From Rhabdophis nuchalis (Eukaryota > Chordata > Lepidosauria > Squamata > Natricidae), in contig CM077644.1 in the NCBI GenBank assembly GCA_039707465.1, forward strand, positions 145,633,462 to 145,697,461: a DNA stretch of 64,000 nucleotides, written 5' to 3'. Shown one piece after another: positions 43,380 through 54,533 of the stretch. Position 1 is the stretch's first letter; each line of letters begins with the position of its first letter. A model generated the notes under the pieces. That model saw only the letters and a program-made list of their open reading frames with translations, ran no database searches and was not told the origin of the DNA. The translations under genes were made by a program, and so were the position numbers.

Positions 43380-43855
43380 GATCTATCATAGTTCAGTTCT
43401 GCTTAAGTAGCAGTGGCAGTCTGCCCATTTTGGCTCTGTGATGTAATGATCCCGGATCAGGAGTAGCGTAATGGTCCAAATTACAAATTACATTCACCCA
43501 AGCACCATGGAGTTGGACACTAAGCAGAGGTAGGATGTGAAGGAAGGAAGATAGTTGAGTGTGATTAAATCATTGCTCCATTTGTTCTTCCAACTTGACT
43601 TACCTGCTCCTGTTCTTACATATTGTCACTAGATTTTTCATAGAATAAGCAAATAGAAGACATCCCTATGTAGGATGCAATTCCCTCCCTTCTAACCACA
43701 TTGGGAGAACAATGTGATTAGCTGTATATCTCTGGGGGCTGAAAGGGGCAATTGAACTGGACCTGAGCTTTAAACCAATTAACCTGCACTCTCATTGTTC
43801 AATGGATCAAAGATTAAAAGAAAATAATAGCAAATAGGACTTAACTAATGTACTG
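43380..43855. other. No recognised gene or repeat
   Basis: Unique-looking DNA between the L2 tail and the reversed SINE. Confidence 0.4.
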
Positions 43856-43857
43856 CT

Positions 43858-44047
43858 CCATAGTCCTTTATAGTCCCCTCTAAGCGGTTTACAATCAGCT
43901 TATTGCCCCCAACAATCTGGGTCCTCATTTTGCCGATCTCGGAAGGATGGAAGGCTGAGTCAACCTTGAGTTGGTGAGAATCGAACTGCCAGCAGTCTGA
44001 AGAATTAGCCTGCAGTACTGCAGTCTAACCACTGTGCCACCATGGCT
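43858..44047 (-). mobile_element. tRNA-derived squamate SINE, reversed
   Basis: The reverse complement reads GGCACAGTGGTTAGACTGCA (A-box region), GCAGTTCGATTCTCACC (B-box region), GACTCAGCCTTCCATCC and GTAAACCGCTTAGAGGGGAC. Same family as 39187-39392, better preserved in the middle. Confidence 0.85.
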
Positions 44048-44192
44048 CATGTAGAAAGATGACTTTGACAGAAATATGGAAGAACTCTTTACCTTGGTAA
44101 AAAGGGCTGAAACGTTACTTAAGTCCTGGGAAGCAAGACAGTGTTTGGAAGCAACTCAGGCCAAGAGGCAGGCCTTGAGGTATAGCATAGGA

Positions 44193-44490
44193 CAGTGATG
44201 GTGAACCATTTTCGCCCCGGGTGCCTAAAGCACACATGCTTGCACTATTGTGCACACTTGTGTGCCCACTCCTATAATTGAATGCCTCCCATGCTGTGCC
44301 CCCTGAGAATACATGTGGGACACCCCCTGCTGTCCAGCACATGTACACATGGCTTTTTTGGAGCCTGGGGAGGGCAAAAATGGCTTCCCCCAGAGGCCGT
44401 TTTCTGACTTCCGATGGGCCTGGTAGGTCCATTTTTCACCCTCCCAAGGCTCCAGAGGCTTTCTAGGAGCCTGGGGAGGCTCCTAGAAAG
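44193..44490. mobile_element. Left half of a CAGTGATGGCGAACC hAT MITE
   Basis: Starts CAGTGATGGTGAACC and shares the interior CTCCCAAGGCTCCAGAGGCT with 33493-33875, but its right end is missing. It stops at a 13-bp perfect inverted repeat (CTTTCTAGGAGCC at 44459-44471, inverted at 44478-44490), where a different MITE begins. Confidence 0.75.
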
Positions 44491-44555
44491 CTGGCTGGAG
44501 AAGTCTGGGAGCTGAAGTCCTTCAGACTTAAAGTTGCAAAGGTTGGAGACCCCTG
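44491..44555. mobile_element. Right half of a CAGGGGTCTCC hairpin MITE
   Basis: Only the right arm of the 24492-24626 family: CTGGCTGGAGAAGTCTGGGA to GGTTGGAGACCCCTG, followed by the potential duplication CTCTAGAG. The left arm is absent. Confidence 0.8.
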
Positions 44556-44569
44556 CTCTAGAGAGCTTT

Positions 44570-46555
44570 TACATATACAATATATTTTTCCTTATTTTTC
44601 TCTGGCATTGCATTTTATGTTTATGTATTTTTACCCACAGTTACCTTCATATTTCCCAGGCTGGAGGTTTGTTATTGCTGTTGTTTACTGTTTGATTGAC
44701 ATACCTTGGAGATTATTAAAATATATTCTATGATGCGAACGAGCCTTAGAAGGGTTTATTCTTAAAACCCATACATTAAAACAATATTGGTTTTTTTAGC
44801 CACACTATTTTACATGGTTATATGATCAGTTCAGAGCATGAAAGAAGAAAGAGACTCATGCTGTTAAACGGTTACCAGATTTTTTAGAAAGATTTTAAAA
44901 CTTAAGAAAGAATGAACTTTTGGCTATCTCATAAAAGAGAGACAATCAGTGCAGCTCCCATCAATTTCCACTGTGGCATTCTGCTGGAGAAGGATGAACT
45001 CTAACTGGATTCTGTTGCAGCAATGGCAATTTCAAATTCACTCTGTGAGGGGTTTGAAACACACAAAGAAACACACACACACCTTTAGAGAATGAACACA
45101 TAAAAGAGGCTTTTAAGCAAACATTCAGAACAATAAAACTTCATTTGATTAAAAACAGTCGTAGTGTTAGGTATATATTGCTTTTCTATTCTCTCCCCCC
45201 CCCCTCCAAAAAAAAATCCTTTGGAAGGAAGGAATCGCTTGATATGAAATGGTGCCCTATGGCAATTCAGAAAAAGTGGGGCTCGGCCTGTACAATAGAG
45301 TACCGGCTTTATGAAACATTTTGCATGTTCCAATGTTGTCAAATAATACACAGTCACCTGATGGATGTTGCAGCCTGCCTAGAGCCAACATTCAATCATT
45401 CTGAGGAATGAAATCGTTGAAGATACTCAAAGATGCCCAAATCAGACTACGGCATATAATGCTAATAAAATCTGTTTTATGTACAGGAGGATTTAAAGAA
45501 TGAAATTGAAAGCATGTGGCTGTAGGAAATTGCCTGTGCATATCTTAACTTGAATATAAATTTTAAAAGAAATGGGGTCTTCCCTTACATTGGACATGGA
45601 ACTGACGTTTTATTGTGATGAGAAGCTATCATAACAGCGCTCTCATCAATAATGTTATTTCAACCTTAAAATTAACATCTGTTCTCCAACGTTTTATCAT
45701 TTCCTAGACTCCATTATCCATAGTAATAGTTATCAAAGTATAGGCTGGAAAAATCTAGCAATTCTTTTTTTAAAAAAAGAATTCCCCAGTGCCAGTGTAT
45801 TTCTTAGATGGTAGAAGCAGAAAACATGATCACCCGCTGGGAGATATCATGATTCAATTTATAACCTTTTATAGAGTTTGAATAAAGTAGCCATAACTTT
45901 AGTTGCTTATCTATTTCCCTCCCTTTGGTGATAATATGCTTAAGTTACAGGTATTAAAACTGAAGTTTTTGAATCACAGTTTTGTCACAAGCCTAACATA
46001 ATTTGTGACTAAGCTACGCAAATAGATTCTTTTTGTTGTTATTGTAAAACTGGAAAATGGCAGTAACATCACACTGTATATTACATTTTCTGATATATTA
46101 TCCAGGTGTATGTTTTAAAATACCTTGAAAATAAAGGCTTGGGGAATGGGAATGGTGGGGGGGAAAGCTTATGAAAAACAAAGGCCATTGTTTCAGAACA
46201 AGAAGTAGTAAAGTTGAAAGAAGATGATTAGAAACACCCCCAATTAATGGGGGCAAAAGAATTTTGTTTGAGGTGGTATTTGACATTTACAGCATTAGCT
46301 TTAACAAATTTAGCTGTGGGTGCATCCCCTACCTCAAAGTTATTTGAAGAAACGGCATTACCAGTTAATACAATGTTGTGTTCTGTGGTTGTTGCAGTAC
46401 CACCTAATTGAAAAGTGTATGGGAAAAATAAATTGGACAAGATGCCAATTATGTATTTGTTCAATTCCTTATTTTTCCCAAAAAAAAAAAAAAAATTATA
46501 TATATTTTTTGAGAAAAATAAACCTAAATGAAATTTGATCTCGTTGATATTGTAT
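44570..46555. other. No recognised gene or repeat
   Basis: Two kilobases of AT-rich unique-looking DNA with a 15-base A run (about 46481-46495) and nothing else of note. Confidence 0.4.
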
Positions 46556-46561
46556 TAGATA

Positions 46562-47040
46562 CTAGCCGTTCCCGGCCACGCATTGCTATGGCCCAGTCTA
46601 GTTAAATGGACAACCAATCTGTGTGTAGATCTACACCTGCACACACAAACACATACCCCAACCTACCTACCTACTCCCTCTCTCCCTCTACCTACCTACC
46701 TACCTACCTACCTACCTACCTACTGTATTTCTCCCCCCCCCCTTCTCTCTATCCACCTACCTACTTACCTACCTACGGACAGAGTATTTTATATCATAAA
46801 GGATGACATAATACCTGTGGCCCACTGCTCTCTCTGTACCCATCTACCTACCTTTTTAACATTTTTTTACATTTCCATTGTGCGTTCCTGGCACAGGTGT
46901 GACATCTACACAATCTATATATATCATTGGTGCTGTACTTGAAAGGAACATTGTGTGAAAATTTGGAAGCGATTGGTGCAGTACTTTCGGAGATTACCTG
47001 TTTTGAACAAACTCATAGTTTCATTTTTATTTATATAGAT
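46562..47040 (+). mobile_element. Unclassified CTAGCCGTTCCCGG repeat, second copy
   Basis: Starts CTAGCCGTTCCCGGCCACGC and shares with the 15412 copy the blocks TAGTTAAATGGACAACCAAT, GTGTGTAGAT(C/G)TACACCTGC, the minisatellite and the end TTTTTATTTATATAGAT. It is 480 bp against 880 bp, mostly because the minisatellite (46660-46775) is shorter. Confidence 0.65.
46660..46775. repeat. Compound (CTAC)n / TGTATTTCTCC minisatellite
   Basis: A short version of the unit at 15527-15880: CTAC runs, one TGTATTTCTCC, C-run, TCTCTATCC, CTAC runs. Confidence 0.8.
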
Positions 47041-47101
47041 AATCTTATGCATAGTTTCTCTTGTATGATCATTTTTCTATAAGTATTGCATTTCTTATAG
47101 T

Positions 47102-47556
47102 GAGTGATGCAGTGGCTTAGAGGTGGAGCTCTCGCCTCACAATCAGGAGGCTGTGAGTTTGATCCTAGGTAGTGGCAGATATTTCTCTCTGTGGCTACAT
47201 ATCTGCTTTGAACTCTGCACTGGCAACAGGAAAGGCATCCAGCCAGTAAACACTCATCGTCAGCGTTCCAAATATCATCCAAAATTAAATCATAGTCCAA
47301 GGCAAAGTATTGCTCTAAGTTCCAATTTATTAAGAGAGACATGTTGGCACATCTGTGGAAACCCGAATCTGAGCTTTGGGTTTACACAGATGTGCCAACA
47401 TGTCTGTCTTAATAAATTTAGAGCAATACTTTGCCTTGGACTCTGATTTAATTTTGGATGATATTTGGAATGCTGACACTCATCTCCATTCAGTTGTCCC
47501 AACTCCACCCTGATGTAAGGGATTATGGGTCATTAAAAGACAAAAAAATTATCATC
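47102..47556 (+). mobile_element. tRNA-derived SINE, second family, interrupted by a hairpin MITE
   Basis: The head has an A-box-like region in GCAGTGGCTTAGAGGTGGAG and the B-box-like GTGAGTTTGATCCTAGG. The body contains CTCTGCACTGGCAACAGG and GGCATCCAGCCAGTAAACAC. The tail resumes at 47485 with GTCCCAACTCCACCCTGATG and ends in ATTAAAAGACAAAAAAATT. The 8-mer CTTATAGT occurs at 47094-47101 and 47557-47564 and is a plausible target duplication. The MITE at 47259-47477 splits it. Confidence 0.75.
47259..47477. mobile_element. Near-perfect palindromic MITE inside a SINE
   Basis: Arms 47259-47364 and 47378-47477 are almost exact inverted copies with a ~13-base loop. The termini are GTCAGCGTTCC and GGAATGCTGAC. 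The direct repeat ACTCATC (8 bp if the shared C is counted) lies at 47252-47258 and 47478-47484. A 7-8 bp duplication suggests a hAT-like or related family, but the termini lack CAGTG/CAGGG, so it is distinct from the other MITEs here. Confidence 0.88.
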
Positions 47557-47565
47557 CTTATAGTA

Positions 47566-48125
47566 AGAAATTTTTGAAGACTTTTTCCTAAATATGTGCA
47601 CTTTTGTATTTTTAAAAAAATGAAAGCTATTTAGCGACATTCTAAGCGGACAGATCTCCTTAGGGGAAGGCCTCCATGTAATTGGCTATACCCATTGTGT
47701 TGGGACACACGTGTTATTTTTGAAAGCTGTGATGAATGCTTAGTTAATAGCACTATTGCTGCTACAGTGACAACAATTAAGTGCAAAGGGGCATTTAAAA
47801 AGAAAAATACAAGATGAACCCGTCCACGCCTGTACAAACATGAAATATCTAAACTGAAATATCCATCAGTTTACATGTGAGACTCCAGCTTTTGAGAGTA
47901 GCCCCACCAGGTTCCAACCTCAGTAGTTCAGAAGCAAAATAATGTGGAACTGAGCCAAAAGCTTTGCTGAAGTCAATAGGATAAACCCCCTGAATGTTCA
48001 TTATCCATCAAACACATAATTCCATCAGACAAATAGATCAGAATAGATAGATACAGCATGGATCAAATCTATCTAGTCTGGTTGCTAGCCACCTTTTACT
48101 TTAAAGGAGAATATTGGGTTGAAAT
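47566..48125. other. No recognised gene or repeat
   Basis: Unique-looking DNA between the SINE and the foldback repeat. Confidence 0.4.
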
Positions 48126-48127
48126 GA

Positions 48128-48745
48128 GGGGGTCTTAGGTGCTCTCTGAGCTTACAGACATTTCATTACCCAAACTAGCAGGGGTGGACGTTCCTGCCAG
48201 TTCTACCCTCTTCTATAGAAGAGGTTCCACAAATCTACAGTGCCGTTTAGAACCCGTTCCAGATCCCTCCCCCCGCCCCTCCGCACATCATCAAGATGAA
48301 GAGAGAGAGGAGGAATTCTGGAAGTTGAAGTCCACAAGTCTTAAAGCTGTCAAGTTTGAACACCCCTGGGGTTTGTTTTTTTTCTAAAGGGTTAGGGGTG
48401 CAAGGGTCTTGTAACTTGACAGCTTTAAGACTTGAGTGCTTCAAATGCCAGAGTTTCTGAGCCAACATTTTGGTTGCTAAGTAAGAGCGTTGTTAAGTGA
48501 GTTTCACCACATTTTACAAGTTGGCCACATCCACCCAGTCACATGGCTGGCAAGCCACTCCCACTCGATCACATGGCTGGCAAGCCACTCCCACAAAGCA
48601 AGCCACACCTACAGAAGAGGTTCTAAAATTTTTTGAAAGCCACCACTGCTAACTAGGTAACATGAGTAGCACTGTGATGTTACCTAGTTAGGGTAACGAA
48701 ATATTTGCAAGAAAACAAACAAGCTCACCAAGCATCAAGGACTCC
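48128..48745. mobile_element. Older TIR-like repeat (GGTAACGAAA / TTTCATTACC) split by a hAT MITE
   Basis: The left part GGTGCTCTCTGAGCTT, then CAGACATTTCATTACCCAAA, and the right part GATGTTACCTAGTTAGGGTA, then ACGAAATATTTGCAAG and CCAAGCATCAAGGACTC, are inverted relatives. A related right part recurs at 62828-62875. The inserted hAT element occupies 48179-48648. Confidence 0.6.
48179..48648. mobile_element. hAT-type composite MITE
   Basis: Left end CAGGGGTGGACG and right end AAAGCCACCACTG. The flanks CAAACTAG (48171-48178) and CTAACTAG (48649-48656) match at 7 of 8. The interior contains an embedded partial hairpin MITE (inverted AGTCTTAAAGCTGTCAAGTT-like blocks at 48330-48430) and two tandem copies of CACATGGCTGGCAAGCCACT at 48540-48597. 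Confidence 0.75.
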
Positions 48746-48749
48746 GCAC

Positions 48750-49455
48750 ATTTTACTTTTCTTCCTCTAGAAAAATAGTCACCTATCTGTATTTTGATAA
48801 TTCCTCCCCAATAAAATCTTAGAGACATGAAGCTGATGTACTCATAATTTCCCACATCAATCTACTTGGAACCAGGCACTACCTTTGTCTGCTTGTCATC
48901 TAAACCTTTTGTGTGCCTGAGAGTAAGGGCCTCTCCCCTGCTAAATAGATGGTTGGCAGTGTCAGATATGACAATGTAAGTCAGCTGTTGGGTAGGGGGA
49001 GGGAGAAAAGCCCAGAATCTGTTTACCATCCCTCCCCCCCCCCGAATTTATGCATAATTTTAAAATGCACCTTTATACATTTCCACACCCCTTAAAAATG
49101 GATGATGGGTGTACACAACAAAATAACTTTCGTTTCCATTGCAGAAATGTATTATATGGTGCTTTGCATTGTTTTCTTTTTAATTAGCAGGAAAGGCTCT
49201 AAGTCAGCTTAGCAGTTTGGGGTCTATGCCATTGGGATCTAGCAAAGCAAATTGTGAGTGCGTAACTGGGTGTCTATTGTGGGGTATCGCACTGTATTGG
49301 CTGCGTCTCACATTATGCGGTCTGTTACAGTGAAGAATTATAATGTACAAACAAATCAACATACATGGCCTTGGATTTCGTTCATGGCAACTTTGCTCGG
49401 GGGGGATGCTGAGTATCGAAGCCAGCTGCAGACAACTAGTAGTCAATTGAAATGC
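48750..49455. other. No recognised gene or repeat
   Basis: Unique-looking DNA with a short C run at 49034-49043. Confidence 0.4.
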
Positions 49456-49457
49456 CA

Positions 49458-49790
49458 CGTCTGTGGCGGGCCCAGCCCTCTGGAACGACTTACCCCCTGA
49501 ACTCCGCACCATCTCCGACCTCCGCCTCTTCCGCAAGTGTCTGAAGACACACCTATTTCATCTAGCCGGCCTAGTGTAACCTCCATACTGACTATTAGAT
49601 AGTTTTTAAACTTGGGATTTTAATTCGGTTTTTAGCGCAGGGTTTATTTATTAGAATAAGTATTTTAAATTTCATATATTTTATATATTTTGTATGTATT
49701 TTAACATCCCTGTGCGCCGCCCTGGGTCCTAACAAGGAGAAGGGCGGGGTATAAATTTAATAAATAAAATAAATAAAATAAATTTTCTGC
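49458..49790 (+). mobile_element. L2 LINE 3' end (different subfamily)
   Basis: Encodes the last ~40 codons of L2 ORF2 (SVAGPALWNDLPPELRTISD, then LRLFRKCLKTHLFHLAGLV and stop), then a ~200-bp 3'UTR ending GGAGAAGGGCGGGGTATAAA and (AATAA)n. It differs from the two young copies (RKCLKTHLF against RTKLKTYFF). Confidence 0.88.
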
Positions 49791-49794
49791 CAAC

Positions 49795-51060
49795 ATGTTT
49801 TAAATATTCTTTTGGAGTGGGAATTCTAGAGAACAAAAACCACAGCATCCCAGTTTAACAAGAGAATTCATAAAGAAATATGAAGAAACTCCCAATGAAC
49901 ATGATTCTGGAAATACTGTGATATAATCCATTCCAACTAGAAGCATTTGCTCAGTTTTAATTGGTTATAATATGTATATATTTATAATCATCTTAAATAA
50001 ACCCAGTAAGCATGCTGAAATATCTATATCTATCTAACTTGGAGCAAATAGACATTTGTCAGTAACAAAAACAGGTAAAGAATCGCAAATACAGATCCCA
50101 AATATTAGGTGAATACTGGAAATATCTTGATCAATAAATGTGTCTGACGATGCACAATCTGATTTTGAGATTTGACAGTTGGAACGTAATAGTGCTTAAT
50201 ATGTGATAGCATTTGACCTGCAATGGTATTTTGCATTTGATACCTGACAGCTTTGAAGGATGCACCTGAGATACATGCCAGAAGTCCAGAGGCATCAAAA
50301 CTGGCAGTGAAATCCTATGCTGGGCTTCTCAGAGAAGGAAGGCTTGTTTAAATAAAGTACATGAAAGTAAAATTATATAGAAGTAAAAATATATAGAGAT
50401 TTGCTACCTTGAGCAAAGCAAATTTTGTAAAGCTCGGTTAAAATGCAAACCAGAATGGAAAAGGGGGATTATGTAAATAATGTCACGTTAAAAATATGAA
50501 AGTATTATATGATTGTGAGCTGAAGTTTGGCAGGTGATGGGGCTGCCATCAGAAAGTTTTTATTTAGAAACAAATTCTAGGAAAAAACTTACTGTGCCCT
50601 AAGCAAAGATACTCAATGAATTAAAATCAAAGTGGAATCACTGACTTACTCAAAGAGTAGAGTCAAATGGTCAGTCGCTAATTTTCCCGGTCTGTTGTCA
50701 CTCCTTCATGCTTCAGAAAGAAGACCCTGTGTAAAAACATCCTCCTGAATCAGCTGTCTTATCATTTGGATTGACTGGCTGATTGACTGATTGATTATCT
50801 GACCAACCATCAGGTTGGTGTTGAGACTCAGCAACTGCATAGGTAGATTTTCTTGGCGACTATCTGTACCTAACCTGGTCTTTTAGGTGTTCCTACTACA
50901 CATTTGTCAGTACTGTAACTAAGCTCATCAACCTCATAGCTGTGTCATCTGCTCATTCTTTCTATCTTTTTCAGCTTTAGAGTTGTAGAAGAGCTAGGTC
51001 TTTCTATAATCCATCATGTGATTAATGTTGGATATTTTGAACCTGGTCATTTGTGCCTCA
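49795..51060. other. No recognised gene or repeat
   Basis: AT-rich unique-looking DNA. A GATTGACTGG/GATTGACTGATTGATT cluster at 50768-50800 is the only local repetition. Confidence 0.4.
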
Positions 51061-51263
51061 AGAAAAAATAATAATAATAATAATAAATTGAGATTTATTA
51101 ACCCCACCCTCTCCCCACAGGGACCCGGGGCGGTGCACAGGCATAATTAAAAACAATATACAATAATACAAACATTACTTAAAATAGAATTAAATAAAAT
51201 TACCCGTGCTAAAAATATAAAATTAAAAACCCATTAAAATTTGTAGTTAAAAGACAGAGAGAA

Positions 51264-54200
51264 CTATTCAAAGCCGGCCAGTCGAAAGAGATGGGTCTTC
51301 AATTTTACACGGAAGGAGCGGAGGTCGGTGGTCGTTCTAATATCAGGGGGAAGGTCGTTCCAGAGGGCCGGGCCCGCCACAGAGAGCGCCCTTCCCCTGG
51401 GCGTCGCCCGCTGACAAAGTCTAGTGGACGGCACCCGGAGAAGCCCCTCTCTGTGGGAGCGAATCGGTCGTGAGGATGTATGGGGCAGGATCCGATCTCG
51501 CAGATAGCTAGGTCCCGAGCCATGGAGCGCTTTGAAGATGATAACTAACACCTTGAAGCGCACCCGGAAGACGACAGGTAGCCAGTGCAGCTCGCGCAGG
51601 AGCGGTGTTACGTGGGCAAACCTAGAGGTGCCCATAATTGCTCGCGCGGCCGCATTCTGAACTAACTGAAGCCTCCGGGTGCACCTCAAGGGGAGCCCCA
51701 TGTAGAGAGAGTTACAATAGTCCAGTCGGGATGTCACGAGGGCATGAGTGACTGTGCGAAGGGCGTCCCGATCCAATAGGGGGCGCAATTGGCGAACCAG
51801 GCGAACCTGGTAAAACGCCCTCCTGGCCACGGCTGTCACTTGCTCTTCCATAGACAGCCGGGTATCCAGGAGGACACCCAAATTGCGCGCCCCATCCACA
51901 GGGGCAAGATGTTCGCCCCCTATGGCCAGCGTTGGAGAGAGCTGGTTGAATCGGGCAGCCGGAAACCACAGCCACTCGGTCTTGGTCGGGTTGAGCCTAA
52001 GTCCGTTGCTTCCCATCCAGATCCGCACGGCTTCCAGGCACTGGCACATCACCGCTACGGCATCGTTGGGGTGGTTTGGGGTAGATATGTACAGCTGGGT
52101 GTCATCAGCGTACAGATGGTACTCTACCCCAAAACCACGGATGATCTCACCCAGCGGCTTCATATATGCATTAAACAGGAGAGGCGAGAGGACCGACCCC
52201 TGAGGCACCCCGCATGTGAGGGGTCTCGGGGTCGACCTCTGCTCTCCTGCCCGCACAAATTGCGATCGGCCAGAGAGGTAGGAGGAGAACCACCGCAAAA
52301 CGGTGCCTCCCACCCCCAACCCCCCCAGCCGATGCAATAGGATACCATGGTCGATGGTATCGAAAGCCGCTGAGAGGTCTAATAGGACCAGGATGGAGGA
52401 ACATCCCCCATCTCTGGCCCTCCAGAGATCATCTACCAACGCGACCAATGCCGTCTCGGTGCTATGCCCGGGCCGAAAGCCGGACTGGCGCGGATCTAGA
52501 TAGTCAACTTCCTCCAGGTGACGGGGAAACTGTTGTGCCACCACACTCTCAACAACCTTCGCCAAGAAGGGAAGGTTGGAGACTGGACGGTAGTTGTTCA
52601 AAAGAGCTGGGTCCAAAGAGGGCTTCTTGAGGAGGGGCCTCACCATAGCCTCTTTTAGGGAGGCAGGCAAGGAACCCTCACTCAAGGATGCGTTGATAAC
52701 CTCTTGGAGCCAGCCTCGTGTCACCTCCCAGGATGCCAGTACAAGCCAGGAGGGGCACGGGTCCAATGAACATGTGGTGGCTCGCAGTCGCCCACGTAAC
52801 CTGTCCATATCCTCGGAAGTAACGGGGTCAAACTCCTCCCAAACAAGATCTCCCTCGTGGCATCCCACTGGGCCATGAATGGGGGCTAGCTCACTCTGTA
52901 TCTGGGCGGTTTTCTCCTGCAGAAAAATCACAAATTCCTCTGCCCTACCCTGTAACGGGGCTTCCCGCTCCCTCTGTTGAAGGAGGGAACGGGTCACCCT
53001 AAACAGGGCGGCAGGGCGGTTTTCTGCGGATGCTATGAGGGTGGCACAATGATGGCGTTTGGCCACCCTCAGCGCCACAATGTAAGTCCGTAAATGGGCT
53101 CTTACCTGTGTCCGGTCAGATTCAGAGCGGCTAGCCCTCCATCTTCTCTCTAGGCATCTCTTGCGGCGTTTCATCACCCGCAGCCCCTCAGTAAACCAAG
53201 GAGCCAGGGTGGTTCGCCGCCGCGAGAGAGGCCGCAAGGGCGCGACCCGATCCAAGGCTCCCACGGCCGCACTATTCCATGCGGCCGTGAGGTCCTCCAT
53301 CGGGGCGCGGGTCAGGGATACAGGAAATGGCCCAAGCGCTGTCTGGAACCCATCCGGGTCCATCAAGCGCCTGGGGCGGTACCAGATTGGTAACTCTGGT
53401 TCCGCCTCCCCGCGGAGGGGAGCAGCGGTCGGAAAGTCGAGTCGGAGAAGTGAGTGGTCTGACCATGACAAGGGTATGATGTCTATGTCCCCTGTACCCA
53501 GATCACTCTTCCATTGGCCCGAGACAAAGATGAGGTCCGGCGTATGTCCACCCTCATGGGTGGGGCCTTGAATTACTTGGGTCAGGTCCATGGCCGTCAT
53601 GGAAGCCATGAACTCCCGAGCTACCACGGATGATTCGCCCAACGATGGCAGATTAAAGTCCCCCATAACTATAAGTCTGGGGGTCTCCACTGCCACCGTA
53701 GCGATCACCTCCAGGAGCTCGGGCAGGGCTGCTGCTACATAGCGGGGAGCCAGGTATACAACCAGCAAGCCCAACTGCCTCCCTAGGCCCCACTTCATGC
53801 AGAGGGACTCACAGCCGGAGGTCTGCGGCACAATGGTCTCTCTCGGCTCCAGGCCTTCCTTAATAATGACCGCTACCCCACCACCCCTGCCTAGGGCCCG
53901 CGGCTGATGAAATGCGCGGTAACCTGGTGGGCACATTTCAACGAGGGGATGACCTCCCTCGTGGCCCAACCAGGTCTCCGCAATTCCTACCAGGTCCGGC
54001 TCCCCCTCTGACACAAGGTCACTAATGAGGGGGGCTTTGTTGACAACGGACCTGGCGTTGCAAAACATCAGCCGCAGACCCTGGCTCTGTATTCCCTGGC
54101 CACCTAGCCTGCGAGGGTTGTGGCACCCGACCGTTTGTAACCAACGGCTGCGTGCCACCAACCGGGAGGATGAAAATTGTCTCCCCTCGGTCCTGCCCCT

Positions 54201-54533
54201 CCCCACGACCCTCTGAATTGGTATGCCCTCCTGAGGAACGACTCGGGTATCCCCCTGCCTTTCGCCTTCCGCTTCCCGCCGTCGACTGCTATCCTGGCCC
54301 TTACTACTAATTGCTGTTTCCATCTCCATCTGTCTATATCTACCCCCCTCCCTTGAACCCCCTAAAAAAGATAATTTAAATAAGTTAAAAACTAAAAATC
54401 CCCTAAGGCCGCGCTTCACCCATCTCTTCGGATTTACAATACCATCATCGAGATGTGCCCTAGATAAATCAAGGGGCCATACCTGCGAGAGCGGGGACTC
54501 TCGCAGCGATAGCAGGCTTGCTCTGGAATACAT
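51264..54533 (-). CDS. L2 endonuclease/reverse transcriptase polyprotein (1089 aa)
   Basis: Retrotransposition enzyme of an L2 LINE. Residues 1-150: basic Arg/Gly/Ser-rich leader with no known domain. AP endonuclease about 152-367: CNARSVVNK (N159), GIAETWL (E186), GDFN (291-294) and WSDHSLL (SDH 358-360), so the catalytic set is complete. RT about 620-830: NNYRPVSNLPFLAKVVE, LLDLSAAFDTIDH (D719), CGVPQGSVLSPLLFNAYM and LYADDTQLYIS (YADD 808-811), catalytic aspartates intact. C-terminal region with SRLDYCNSLYMGLP and LHWLPV. No stop or frameshift. The first ATG (54533) was taken, but starts at residue 69 or 71 (MEMETAIS) are plausible. Potentially active. Confidence 0.94.
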   Translation of the reverse strand: MYSRASLLSLRESPLSQVWPLDLSRAHLDDGIVNPKRWVKRGLRGFLVFNLFKLSFLGGSREGGRYRQMEMETAISSKGQDSSRRREAEGERQGDTRVVPQEGIPIQRVVGRGRTEGRQFSSSRLVARSRWLQTVGCHNPRRLGGQGIQSQGLRLMFCNARSVVNKAPLISDLVSEGEPDLVGIAETWLGHEGGHPLVEMCPPGYRAFHQPRALGRGGGVAVIIKEGLEPRETIVPQTSGCESLCMKWGLGRQLGLLVVYLAPRYVAAALPELLEVIATVAVETPRLIVMGDFNLPSLGESSVVAREFMASMTAMDLTQVIQGPTHEGGHTPDLIFVSGQWKSDLGTGDIDIIPLSWSDHSLLRLDFPTAAPLRGEAEPELPIWYRPRRLMDPDGFQTALGPFPVSLTRAPMEDLTAAWNSAAVGALDRVAPLRPLSRRRTTLAPWFTEGLRVMKRRKRCLERRWRASRSESDRTQVRAHLRTYIVALRVAKRHHCATLIASAENRPAALFRVTRSLLQQREREAPLQGRAEEFVIFLQEKTAQIQSELAPIHGPVGCHEGDLVWEEFDPVTSEDMDRLRGRLRATTCSLDPCPSWLVLASWEVTRGWLQEVINASLSEGSLPASLKEAMVRPLLKKPSLDPALLNNYRPVSNLPFLAKVVESVVAQQFPRHLEEVDYLDPRQSGFRPGHSTETALVALVDDLWRARDGGCSSILVLLDLSAAFDTIDHGILLHRLGGLGVGGTVLRWFSSYLSGRSQFVRAGEQRSTPRPLTCGVPQGSVLSPLLFNAYMKPLGEIIRGFGVEYHLYADDTQLYISTPNHPNDAVAVMCQCLEAVRIWMGSNGLRLNPTKTEWLWFPAARFNQLSPTLAIGGEHLAPVDGARNLGVLLDTRLSMEEQVTAVARRAFYQVRLVRQLRPLLDRDALRTVTHALVTSRLDYCNSLYMGLPLRCTRRLQLVQNAAARAIMGTSRFAHVTPLLRELHWLPVVFRVRFKVLVIIFKALHGSGPSYLRDRILPHTSSRPIRSHREGLLRVPSTRLCQRATPRGRALSVAGPALWNDLPPDIRTTTDLRSFRVKLKTHLFRLAGFE

